Source: CAYRPN01 sp964426135 (GTDB lineage Bacteria; Planctomycetota; Phycisphaerae; Phycisphaerales; Phycisphaeraceae). Taken from it: a stretch of 64,000 bases of DNA. The stretch is from NCBI GenBank assembly GCA_964426135.1, contig CAYRPN010000003.1, forward strand, positions 1-64,000, read 5' to 3'. The translations under genes and the position numbers were made by a program. Under the pieces are notes generated by a model. The model saw only the letters and a list, made by a program, of their open reading frames with translations. It was not told the origin of the DNA and searched no databases. Shown one piece after another: positions 26,118 to 33,662 of the stretch (its first letter is position 1; every line of letters starts with the position of its first letter).

Positions 26118-26269
26118 TAGGGTGGGTTGAGTCCGCGAAACCCACCACTCCGCTTTCATGTGAATCAGGTTCGTGGACTCAACGCCATCCAATTTCACCT
26201 TGGTGAAGTTCGCGGACTCTTGGCCGTCCAGCATGACCTTGGTGGGGTTCGCGGACTCAACCCACTCTA
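26118..26269. repeat. Palindromic element, TAGGGTGGG family (copy 1)
   Basis: The left arm is TAGGGTGGGTTGAGTCCGCG and the right arm is the complement of TAGAGTGGGTTGAGTCCGCG; two further imperfect arms lie between (around 26170 and 26210). It fills the spacer between the divergent DJ-1/PfpI and carbamoyltransferase genes. Related ends occur at 27791-27906 and 28691-28783. Confidence 0.8.
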
Positions 26270-26344
26270 CAGCAGTCGCGGCGGCACGACTCGCGGCATT
26301 GTAGTCACCTGCATCAAACTACCGCGACCGCTACATTACCGGCG

Positions 26345-28693
26345 ATGTCGACTCGCACCGCCAGTCTTGGTCCCGCGCACCCGTGGCTGGGCGCGGCCGC
26401 CTACGCCATGACGCTGCCGGTCGCGCGGCTGACGGCGAAGCTGCGCGGCATGGTGACCGCCGACAGCGAGTATGCCCAGGAACGCCGGGCGTCGATGCGC
26501 GACAAGATCGAGCGCGGCGAAACCGTCTACGTCATGGGCATCGGCCCCGGCGGACACAACGCGGGCGTCGGCCTGATCGCCGTGTCGAACGAGAAGGGCA
26601 TTCAGCTCATCGCCAATCACGAGGAAGAGCGATTCCGCGCGGAGAAGCATTTCCAGCGGTTTCCCACGCTGGCGGTGCATGTGCTGCTGGATCACCTGAA
26701 GAAACTGAAAATCGATCCGGCGCAGATTCACTGTGCCTGCGCGAGCTGGGATTATCCCATGTGGTCCGCCAAGGCGATGCAGGCGATGGCCCAGGAGTTG
26801 CCCGGATCGTGGCGATTGCTGACGCGCGAGGCTTCGCCGCAGATGAACGCAAGGTGCGTGCTCGATGCGTTCAGCGCGCCCAAGCGGCTGGGCAAACGCT
26901 TTCGCACGGACGGCAAGCGCATGCCGGTGATCAACCTGCGGCACCACGACAATCACGCGTGGTTTTCGTGGGGCGTTTCGCCTTTCGCGGCGAGCAAGGA
27001 GCCGGTGATGGTGCTGGTGCTCGACGGCGCCGGCGATGATGGCGCGATCTCCACGTACGTCGCCGATCCTGCCGACCGCAGCGGGCCGGCGCTTCGCCTG
27101 CTTCACAAGAACGACAGCATCTGGGATTCGCTGGGCATGATGTACGGGCTGCTCAGCAGCACGCAGGGCGGCTGGCCGCTGATGAGCAGCGAAGGGCGGT
27201 ACATGGGCGCGGCTGCGTGGGGCGATTCGAACCGGCTGACCAACAAGTACTACGCCCGGCTTCGCGACATCTTCGTGTTCGAATGCGAAGGCAGGATTTT
27301 TCTCAACCGCTCGCTGGCGCACTGGCATCGCGGCGGATGTTCGAAGCCCTACACCCGCCGGCTCAGTGAAATGTTCGGCGAGCCGATCCTGCCGAAGCAG
27401 ATGTGGCACCCCGACGCGGTCTTGCGCGTGGAGGACATCCAGCACGCTCCGATCACGGTGGATCGCGTGGACAAAGCCGCGGCGGTGCAGCTCGTTTTTG
27501 AGGACGCGCTCTTTCACATCGTGCAGCACCTGATCCGCACCACGCGCTCGACGAAGCTCGTGATGACCGGCGGCACCGCGCTCAACTGCGTGGCCAACAT
27601 GCGCCTGCTCGATCACTTCAACCGCGCGTGGTACGAACGCAACATGGGCATGAAGGACGCGACGCTGCACCTGTGGGTCCCGCCCGTGCCCGGCGACATG
27701 GGTGTGGCGATCGGCGCGGCCTACCACTTCGCATGTACGGCAATCCCGGTGCGCGGCGACTCATCTGTGGATCCGTTGCCTCGCACCGGCGTAGGGTGGG
27801 CACCGCCCACCACGGCTACCACGGCTACCACGGCCGCCACAGCCACCTCCGAAACAACAACAACGTCCGCGCCGCGCGCCCCGATGGTGGGCGGTGCCCA
27901 CCCTACGTCGTTCATCGCGCGCAGCGAGCGACTGCACCACGCGTTTTACTGCGGCGTGCCGGCGACGCAGAACGAGATCGCCGAGGCGTTCACGAAGGTT
28001 TCAGAGATCGGCCACGAGCAACTGGGCAACATCCGCGCCTCGCGGCAGGAGTGCGAGCGCCTTGCCGACCTGCTCGCGTTCATCGTCAGCCGGGACAGCG
28101 TCGTGGGTATTTTCCAGGGTGCCGCCGAGACAGGCCCGCGGGCGCTTGGGCATCGTTCGATCCTTGCGAATCCGGCGAATCCGCGCACGTTGGAGACGCT
28201 CAACAAGCTCGTGAAGTTCCGCGAGCTGATCCGCCCGCTCGCCCCGATGGCCACGCTGGAGGCGGCGAAGAAGTGGTTCGAACTGGCCGAGGGCGCCAGC
28301 GACGATGAGTACAACGCCTACAACTACATGGTGCTCACCACCCGCGCCAGGCCGCAGGCACACGCGGCGATTCCCGCGGTGATTCACTTCGACGGCACCT
28401 GCCGGGTGCAGATCGTGCGCGAAGCGGTGGATCCCTTTGTGCATGCGTATCTGCGGGCGATGGGCCGGCGGGTCGGCGCCGAGGTGAGCGTGAACACGTC
28501 GCTGAATGTCGGCGCTCCGATCGCGCAGACGCCGGCGCAGGCACTGGAGACGCTGAAGAAAAGCAAGGGCATGACGGGGCTGATTCTGGTCGCCGACAAC
28601 GGCAACGCGTCCATCGCATGGCACGAAGTGGAAGCGCCGCCGAAGGATGCAGGCCGGACGGTGCGCTCGTTGATCGAACAGTGGCGACATTAG
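26345..28693 (+). CDS. Carbamoyltransferase (NodU/TobZ type) with in-frame repeat insertion
   Basis: A 782-residue carbamoyltransferase. The N-terminal Kae1-like domain holds the metal-binding HHDNHAWFSWG motif, then VMVLVLDGAGDDG and LVMTGGTALNCVANMRLL. The C-terminal YrdC-like part has IFQGAAETGPRALGHRSILA and VSVNTSLNVGAPIAQTP. It should transfer a carbamoyl group to a small-molecule hydroxyl; the acceptor is unknown, and no obvious biosynthetic cluster is present. Codons from 27791-27906 are a palindromic mobile element read in frame as GVGWAPPT, a Thr/Ala run and MVGGAHPT. This adds about 38 residues between the two domains without disturbing the catalytic motifs. The TAG stop overlaps the end of another palindromic element. 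Confidence 0.9.
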   Translation: MSTRTASLGPAHPWLGAAAYAMTLPVARLTAKLRGMVTADSEYAQERRASMRDKIERGETVYVMGIGPGGHNAGVGLIAVSNEKGIQLIANHEEERFRAEKHFQRFPTLAVHVLLDHLKKLKIDPAQIHCACASWDYPMWSAKAMQAMAQELPGSWRLLTREASPQMNARCVLDAFSAPKRLGKRFRTDGKRMPVINLRHHDNHAWFSWGVSPFAASKEPVMVLVLDGAGDDGAISTYVADPADRSGPALRLLHKNDSIWDSLGMMYGLLSSTQGGWPLMSSEGRYMGAAAWGDSNRLTNKYYARLRDIFVFECEGRIFLNRSLAHWHRGGCSKPYTRRLSEMFGEPILPKQMWHPDAVLRVEDIQHAPITVDRVDKAAAVQLVFEDALFHIVQHLIRTTRSTKLVMTGGTALNCVANMRLLDHFNRAWYERNMGMKDATLHLWVPPVPGDMGVAIGAAYHFACTAIPVRGDSSVDPLPRTGVGWAPPTTATTATTAATATSETTTTSAPRAPMVGGAHPTSFIARSERLHHAFYCGVPATQNEIAEAFTKVSEIGHEQLGNIRASRQECERLADLLAFIVSRDSVVGIFQGAAETGPRALGHRSILANPANPRTLETLNKLVKFRELIRPLAPMATLEAAKKWFELAEGASDDEYNAYNYMVLTTRARPQAHAAIPAVIHFDGTCRVQIVREAVDPFVHAYLRAMGRRVGAEVSVNTSLNVGAPIAQTPAQALETLKKSKGMTGLILVADNGNASIAWHEVEAPPKDAGRTVRSLIEQWRH
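27791..27906. repeat. Palindromic TAGGGTGGG element inserted in frame in the carbamoyltransferase gene
   Basis: Perfect 22-bp terminal inverted repeats begin GTAGGGTGGGCACCGCCCAC (27791-27812 and 27885-27906). The body is 72 bp and rich in ACC/ACG/GCC triplets. The TA-to-TA unit is 114 bp, a multiple of three, and the carbamoyltransferase frame stays open across it. Confidence 0.95.
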
Positions 28694-28783
28694 GGTGCGT
28701 CAAGTCCGCGCGGACGCACCGTGTTGGTCGTTGGTTGACAGGGTGCGTCCGCTCCGCCCCCGGGGGAGCCTTGACGCACCTTA
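28691..28783. repeat. Palindromic element, TAGGGTGCG family
   Basis: The left arm TAGGGTGCGTCAAGTCCGCG and the right arm, ending CTTGACGCACCTTA, are mutually inverted, with a second inner pair CGGACGCACC/GGGTGCGTCC. Its first three bases (TAG, 28691-28693) are the stop codon of the carbamoyltransferase gene. Confidence 0.85.
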
Positions 28784-28906
28784 GGAGCGGGCCCGAAATG
28801 AGTTCCCCATTTAGCCGGCGGGCTTGCCCGCCGAGACGCCCACGGCGGGCAAGCCCGCCGGCTAAATGGGGACCGTCAATTCGCGATGTTATTTCGGCCC
28901 TATTCC
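28784..28906. repeat. Family B-like shell enclosing a family E palindrome
   Basis: The ends GGAGCGGGCCCGAAATGAGT and the complement of GGAATAGGGCCGAAATAACA resemble family B ends. Inside is a near-perfect palindrome (28805-28871) made of TTTAGCCGGCGGGCTTGCCC and its complement. It abuts the preceding TAGGGTGCG element. TTA lies at the left and TAA at the right. Confidence 0.8.
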
Positions 28907-28912
28907 TAAGCC

Positions 28913-29277
28913 GGCAGAGCCGGAGAAAGTCAAACTAGTGAAGTCAAAATGCAAGAGTCAAAAGTCAGAAATCGACGCTCCCGCCGCTTCTGACTTTTGC
29001 ATTCACTATGGAATGCGACCGAAGTAACCTCCCGATTCTCGTCCAACTGACCGAGTCAGAATTTCTAAGGAAATGAGGAAACGAGGAAGGCAGGAACAGA
29101 CACAATTCAGGCGATTGACGCACTCTGGTTCTGTTCCTCATTTCCTCTTTTCCTGCTTTCCTAATGAAAAATCTGGCGTCTGAATCCGGGAAGTCATTTC
29201 GGTCCCGTTCCTATTTTGACTTTTCCGATGCCAACTTCTGTGCGCCGTGCGCCGAAGTGACGGTGTCAGGATCTAAA
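28913..29277. repeat. Family F repeat interrupted by family B element
   Basis: The flanks 28913-29009 and 29215-29277 together match, in inverse orientation, sequence at about 37533-37804. Shared blocks include GTCAGAAATCGACGCTCCCG and TCTGTGCGCCGTGCGC. The family B element at 29010-29211 sits between the CACTAT and TTTGAC halves. Confidence 0.8.
29010..29211. repeat. MITE-like element, family B (copy 3), TAT target duplication
   Basis: A 202-bp element with ends GGAATGCGACCGAAGTAACC and the complement of GGAACGGGACCGAAATGACT, about 90 percent like the copy at 25309-25510 by eye. TAT flanks both sides (29007-29009 and 29212-29214). It lies inside a family F repeat whose uninterrupted relative is at about 37560-37620. 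Confidence 0.92.
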
Positions 29278-29734
29278 TCTCCATCCCCAACTCCCGGCTA
29301 TCCAGCCACAGCGTCACCGGTCCGTCATTGTGGATCACCACATCCATGTGCGCCCCGAATCGTCCCGTGGCCACGTGCTGCACACCAAGACTTCGCAGCG
29401 ACTCGGCAAAGCGGTCGCACAGCGGCGCCGCCGCCTCGGGCCTGCCCGCATCGCTGAAACTGGGCCGCCGGCCTTTCCGCGCGTCGGCGAACAGCGTGAA
29501 CTGCGAAACCACCAGCGCCCCGCCGGCCACATCCAGAAGCGAAAGATTGAATCGGCCCTGCGCGTCGCTGAAGATGCGCAGGTTCGCCACCTTGTCCGCC
29601 ATGCGCTGCACGATCGCCTCGTTGTCGTCTGGCCCGATGCCGGTGAGCAGCACGAGACCGCGCTCGATCTGGCCGACGATCTGGCCATCGACCGTGACGG
29701 AGCCCGCGGAGACACGTTGGAGAAGAACACGCAT
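29273..29734 (-). CDS. dtd: D-aminoacyl-tRNA deacylase
   Basis: A 153-residue enzyme that hydrolyses D-amino acids mischarged on tRNA, protecting translation in the cytoplasm. Signature motifs are complete: MRVLLQRVSAGSVTVDG at the N-terminus, VVSQFTLFADARKGRRPSF in the centre (SQxT motif), and NDGPVTLWLDS near the C-terminus (Gly-Pro motif that selects D-aminoacyl esters). Length is normal for the family. Its 3' end adjoins the family F/B composite repeat. Confidence 0.95.
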   Translation of the reverse strand: MRVLLQRVSAGSVTVDGQIVGQIERGLVLLTGIGPDDNEAIVQRMADKVANLRIFSDAQGRFNLSLLDVAGGALVVSQFTLFADARKGRRPSFSDAGRPEAAAPLCDRFAESLRSLGVQHVATGRFGAHMDVVIHNDGPVTLWLDSRELGMEI

Positions 29735-29894
29735 AGGTCGGCGGCAGGCTTGTCAGAGCATGCGAAAATTGTAGCGACCGGACAATCCCGCGATTCGCCG
29801 CATGGCGGCGTCAACGCGTCATTCAACCTGACATCGACGAGGGAATGCGTTAATCTCCACGCTCTTCACCCCGACCCGTGCGAAAGGACCAGGC

Positions 29895-30947
29895 GTGTCA
29901 GTCAAGCAACCATTGCGATGGGGAATCCTCGGTGCAGGCCGGATCGCCGCCGCGCTGGCGCGGGCGATCAATTTGTCGGCGACCAGCAAGCTCGTCGCCA
30001 TCGGCAGCCGCAGCGCCGCGTCGGCTGAGGAGTTTGGCAGGCAGTTCAACGTGCCGCATCGTTACGACAGTTACGACGCGGTGCTCAATGACATCGACGT
30101 GGATTGCGTCTACATCTCGCTGCCGAACCATCTGCACGCGCCGTGGACGATCAAGTGCGCCAAGGCCGGCAAGCACGTGTTGTGCGAGAAGCCCCTGGCC
30201 ATGAACGAGGCCGAGGCGCGCACCATGGTGGAAGCCGCGAAGAAGCACGATGTCTTCCTCATGGAAGCCTTCATGTACCGCTGCCACCCTCAGACGGCGA
30301 AGGTCGTGGAACTGCTCAAGCAGGATGCCGTGGGAGCCGTGCGCCTGCTGACCGGCACTTTCAGTTTCGCCATGAGCGAAAAATATCTCCAGCAGCCCGA
30401 TGTGCGCATGATCAACGCGATGGGCGGCGGGGGGATCATGGATGTGGGCACCTATCCCGTGTCGATGTCCCGCCTGATCGCCGGTGTGGTCACGGGCAAA
30501 CCATTCGCCGATCCGATCGAAGTCACCGGCAGCGCGATGATCCTGCCGGTGAACCAGATCGATGAGATCGCCTCGGCGTCGCTGCGATTCGCCGGGCCCA
30601 AAGGCCGGCCCGACATCGTCGCCTCCATTTCGTGCGGCATGCGGACGGACGCCGACCGCACGTTCTCCATCTGGGGCGAGTCGGGCCACATCCGCATCGC
30701 CGACCCCTGGCTGCCGCATGTGGGCGGAAGAAAAGTCACGCTGCAGCGCACGGGCAGCACAAAGCCGGAGACGATCATCGTCGATGACGGGGGCGTGGAC
30801 CTTTACACGATCGAAGTCGATCTGGTGGCTGCCTGCATCGGGCAGCGACAGACCCCGGCGATGAGCTGGGACGATTCGCTGAGCAACATGCGCACGCTGG
30901 ACCGCTGGCGCGCGGCAGTGGGGCTGAAGTGGGAATGCGAGCGGTAA
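29895..30947 (+). CDS. Gfo/Idh/MocA-family oxidoreductase
   Basis: A 350-residue NAD(P)-dependent oxidoreductase. The Rossmann motif is WGILGAGRIAAALARAI (residues about 9-25). CEKPLAMNEAEARTMVEAAK contains the EKP signature, and the C-terminal domain has GGGGIMDVGTYPVSMSRLI. It probably oxidises or reduces a sugar, inositol or similar polyol; the neighbours do not define a pathway. The start is GTG 29895 (MSVKQPLRWG) with AAAGGA upstream. It is transcribed divergently from dtd across a 160-nt spacer. Confidence 0.92.
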   Translation: MSVKQPLRWGILGAGRIAAALARAINLSATSKLVAIGSRSAASAEEFGRQFNVPHRYDSYDAVLNDIDVDCVYISLPNHLHAPWTIKCAKAGKHVLCEKPLAMNEAEARTMVEAAKKHDVFLMEAFMYRCHPQTAKVVELLKQDAVGAVRLLTGTFSFAMSEKYLQQPDVRMINAMGGGGIMDVGTYPVSMSRLIAGVVTGKPFADPIEVTGSAMILPVNQIDEIASASLRFAGPKGRPDIVASISCGMRTDADRTFSIWGESGHIRIADPWLPHVGGRKVTLQRTGSTKPETIIVDDGGVDLYTIEVDLVAACIGQRQTPAMSWDDSLSNMRTLDRWRAAVGLKWECER

Positions 30948-30966
30948 TCGATCATGCGGCACTTCA

Positions 30967-31162
30967 GGATCTGCCCCAACTTCCGGGGACTGCGGTTCGG
31001 CCCCCTCGCCCCCGGCTCGGCGGGGGAGAGGGTTGGGGTGAGGGGGCTTCGATTAGGCAGTGGCGCAACGCTCGCAGGGGGCCGCTCGACCCCCTCACCC
31101 TAGCCCTCTCCCCCAGCAGACTGGGGGAGAGGGGACCAAGCCCCGGAAGTTTGGGCAGACCC
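30967..31162. repeat. Palindromic element, family L (copy 2)
   Basis: The ends are GGATCTGCCCCAACTTCCGG and the complement of GGGTCTGCCCAAACTTCCGG. The interior carries two GC-rich hairpins of the CCCTCACCC/CCCTCTCCC kind (about 31002-31043 and 31094-31135). It fills the gap between the Gfo/Idh/MocA and zinc-ribbon genes. No flanking duplication was found, unlike the copy at 24581-24783. Confidence 0.8.
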
Positions 31163-31249
31163 GCTCTCGAAACGTCGTCAGCTCATTTCCTCCGCACGCC
31201 GTTGCACGATATGATGTTTCGTTCGCAACCGTCCTTGGAGACCCACTGC

Positions 31250-32005
31250 ATGTCGCTGCAAGCCAAGCTGTACCAACTGTTCCTGCTCGATCAGCATGTT
31301 CGTGGCCTGAGCACCCGCCTCAACGCGGCCCGCGCCCGGCAGAAGGCGCAACTGGCGAGGCTCGACCAACTCAGCCAGCAGCAGCGCGAACTGAGCGAGC
31401 AGTTCAAGCAGGTGGCCGCCAAGGCCGCCAACCTCGAACGCGAGGCCAACGACGTCGAAGCCCGCATCAATCTGATCCGCACCCGGATGAACAGCGTCAC
31501 CAGCAACAAGGAATACTCGGCCATGCTGGTCGAGGTGAGCACGATCAAGATCGACAAGACCAAGAAGGAAGACGAAGCGATCAAGCAGATGGAGGAGCGC
31601 GAGCGCGTGGGCGGGCAACTGAAGGAAGTGGAAGCGAAGATCGAGGAGCAGCGCAAGCTGGTGGCCGGCGCGGAGAAGGAAGTGGGGGACCGGTTGTCCG
31701 AGGTCGGGCAGAAGCTCGACGAAGTGACGAAGCAACGGGACACGGCGGCGGCGGAGCTGCCCGAAACCGCGATGGCGCAGTTCAAGCGGGCCGCCAACGC
31801 CCACGACGGCGAAGCGCTGGCATCCGTGGTCGAGGAGGATCGCCGGTATCACGAATACTCCTGCGGCGGCTGCTACATGGGCCTTCCCGCCGAGCGCGTC
31901 AATGGCCTGATGACCAAGCGCGACGACATCATCTGCTGCCCCAATTGCGGGCGCATTCTCTACATCGGCGATGAACTGAAATCCTCGCTGACCACCAGCA
32001 AGTGA
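31250..32005 (+). CDS. Coiled-coil protein with C4 zinc ribbon (zf-RING_7)
   Basis: A 251-residue cytoplasmic protein. A long antiparallel coiled coil (residues about 15-180, e.g. RARQKAQLARLDQLSQQQRE) contains the conserved MNSVTSNKEYSAMLVEV turn. It is followed by a C-terminal zinc ribbon: CGGCYMGLPAERVN and CCPNCGRILYI. Such proteins commonly sit beside RNase H genes, for example in mycobacteria, and the same arrangement is seen here (next gene 188 nt downstream). A nucleic-acid role is suspected. ATG 31250 has GGAG at 31237-31240 and matches the family's MSLQAKLYQLF-like start. Confidence 0.88.
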   Translation: MSLQAKLYQLFLLDQHVRGLSTRLNAARARQKAQLARLDQLSQQQRELSEQFKQVAAKAANLEREANDVEARINLIRTRMNSVTSNKEYSAMLVEVSTIKIDKTKKEDEAIKQMEERERVGGQLKEVEAKIEEQRKLVAGAEKEVGDRLSEVGQKLDEVTKQRDTAAAELPETAMAQFKRAANAHDGEALASVVEEDRRYHEYSCGGCYMGLPAERVNGLMTKRDDIICCPNCGRILYIGDELKSSLTTSK

Positions 32006-32014
32006 TCCCTCCTC

Positions 32015-32045
32015 GTTTAGCGGCGGGCCAAAGGCTCGGCGGCGG
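32015..32045. repeat. Family E hairpin
   Basis: GTTTAGC (32015-32021) is followed by an imperfect GC-rich hairpin (CGGCGGGCCAAAGGCTCGGC). It lies just after the zinc-ribbon gene stop, ahead of the RNase H gene. Confidence 0.55.
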
Positions 32046-32193
32046 CCCGCGCCGGACAACGGTGGGGCTCCGCAATGCCGCTCAATGACGCGCTCGCCAT
32101 CGATCATCGCCGCCGCGCCTGCGAAGATCGCCGCCTGGAAATCCACTTCCCATCGAACCAGCCGAATCCCGTTCGATTCCCACCCTCACACTC

Positions 32194-33006
32194 ATGGACC
32201 TTTCCGTTCACATCGACGGCGCCTCGCGAGGCAATCCCGGGCCCGCTTCCGCAGGCATTGCGATCAAACAGGTGGAGCCGCCGAAGGTGATTCACGAAGC
32301 TGGATACATCCTCGGACGGATGACCAACAACGTCGCCGAGTATCAGGGACTGCTTCGCGGGCTCGATCTGCTCGACGCCATTCTCAAGGCGATGAAATCC
32401 CAGGGCATCAAGGTCGGGCGCGTTCACATCAACAGCGATTCGCAGCTCATGGTCCGGCAGATCACCGGCGAATACCGCGTTAAATCCGCTGATCTGCAAC
32501 CGCTGCTGGAAGAGGCGCAGGCGAAACTGCTGAAGCTGAGCGACTGGGTGATTCGGCATGTGCCTCGCGAACAGAACGCCCGCGCGGACCTGCTGGCAAA
32601 TCAGGCGCTCGATGCGGGCCGGGATGTGATTCTGGTCGCCGGGCCGGGAACAAAGGCAGCGGTCACGCCGGCGGGCGGCGGTGCTGATTCAGACGCGGTC
32701 TCGGCGAGCGCATCGCCGAGTTCCGCCGCCGTTGGAAAGGCCGGCGCCAACACCGCGCCCAAGTACACCGGCCTGCGCTTCCGCGCCTGGCTCGTGCAGC
32801 ATCCGGGCAACGCCTGCCCGGCCCGCTGCCCCGTGAAGACGCCGTTTGTCTTCGGCCCGGGGCTGCCCGCCGGTTTCTGCCTGCACGCGGCGCAGGCGGT
32901 TTTCGATGAGAATCCAACGCTCTGGCGCGAGGCGGCTGTTTCAAGCAGCCAGACGGAGTGCCCCAAGTGCGGCGTGGCGATCGAAATTGAAAGCGACAGC
33001 AAGTAG
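32194..33006 (+). CDS. RNase HI domain fused to a Cys-rich C-terminal domain
   Basis: A 270-residue protein. Residues 1-145 form an RNase H domain (RVT_3 type) with all four acidic residues: Asp8 (DGASRGNPG), Glu49 (NNVAEYQGL), Asp82 (INSDSQLM) and Asp132 (NARADLLANQAL). An Ala/Ser/Gly linker (about 150-190) joins it to a compact C-terminal module (FRAWLVQHPGNACPARCPVK, then FGPGLPAGFCLHAAQAVF) that resembles TIGR04076-like Cys-rich proteins, and a final CPKCG ribbon. The predicted activity is cleavage of RNA in RNA-DNA hybrids; the C-terminal part may bind metal or nucleic acid. The upstream neighbour is the zinc-ribbon coiled-coil gene, a conserved pairing. Confidence 0.88.
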   Translation: MDLSVHIDGASRGNPGPASAGIAIKQVEPPKVIHEAGYILGRMTNNVAEYQGLLRGLDLLDAILKAMKSQGIKVGRVHINSDSQLMVRQITGEYRVKSADLQPLLEEAQAKLLKLSDWVIRHVPREQNARADLLANQALDAGRDVILVAGPGTKAAVTPAGGGADSDAVSASASPSSAAVGKAGANTAPKYTGLRFRAWLVQHPGNACPARCPVKTPFVFGPGLPAGFCLHAAQAVFDENPTLWREAAVSSSQTECPKCGVAIEIESDSK

Positions 33007-33031
33007 AATGGTGTGATCTTCAGTCGTTGCC

Positions 33032-33661
33032 ATGCCACTGACCACGCGATCTCGACGCAGCCGCCAATCCTCCAGCCGAACGCTGGAGTCGTTGGACCTG
33101 TTCCCGACACAAGGCGAGTGGGAAGTCGATGACTTTCTCGAACTGAGCGGACGGACGAACCGGCTCATCGAATTGAGCGACGGTTTTCTGGAGGTGCTGC
33201 CCATGCCGGGCAAGAGTCACCAGCGCATCGCGATCTTTCTTTTCAACCTGATTCGCCAGCACGTTGAAGGCGCGAACCTTGGCGAGGTTCTAATCGCGCC
33301 ATACCCCGTGCGACTCTGGCCGGGAAAAGTTCGTGAGCCCGATATCGTTGCCGCTTTGGGAAAGCATGCGGATCAGTTTGGCGAGGACATGGGAGAAGGG
33401 GCGGATTTCGTCGTCGAGGTTCTCAGCAAGGACCGACAGCGCGATTTGGTCATCAAGCGCCGGGAGTACGCCAAGGCGGGGATTCGCGAGTACTGGATCG
33501 TCGATCCGAAAAGGCGGGCGATCACGGTCTTGGCATTGTCCGGCCGCTCCTACGTTGTTCACGGCGAGTTCGGGCTGGGCGAGAACGCCTGCTCGAAGTT
33601 AATGGCAGGTTTTGCGGTCCCTGTCGCCGACGTTTTCACTTCCGCCAGTTCTCCTCGATGA
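33032..33661 (+). CDS. Uma2-family putative endonuclease
   Basis: A 209-residue protein of the Uma2/DUF820 family, PD-(D/E)xK-like. Visible are RLIELSDGFLEVLPMPGKSHQ, VREPDIVAAL (the Asp of the fold) and FVVEVLSKDRQRDLVIKRREYAKAGIREYWIVDP, which holds the E-x-(K) segment and the conserved helix. The role in vivo is unknown, though this family is strongly expanded in planctomycetes and cyanobacteria. It lies 26 nt after the RNase H gene on the same strand, so it may be co-transcribed. A second, distant copy is at 55624-56244. Confidence 0.88.
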   Translation: MPLTTRSRRSRQSSSRTLESLDLFPTQGEWEVDDFLELSGRTNRLIELSDGFLEVLPMPGKSHQRIAIFLFNLIRQHVEGANLGEVLIAPYPVRLWPGKVREPDIVAALGKHADQFGEDMGEGADFVVEVLSKDRQRDLVIKRREYAKAGIREYWIVDPKRRAITVLALSGRSYVVHGEFGLGENACSKLMAGFAVPVADVFTSASSPR

Positions 33662-33662
33662 C

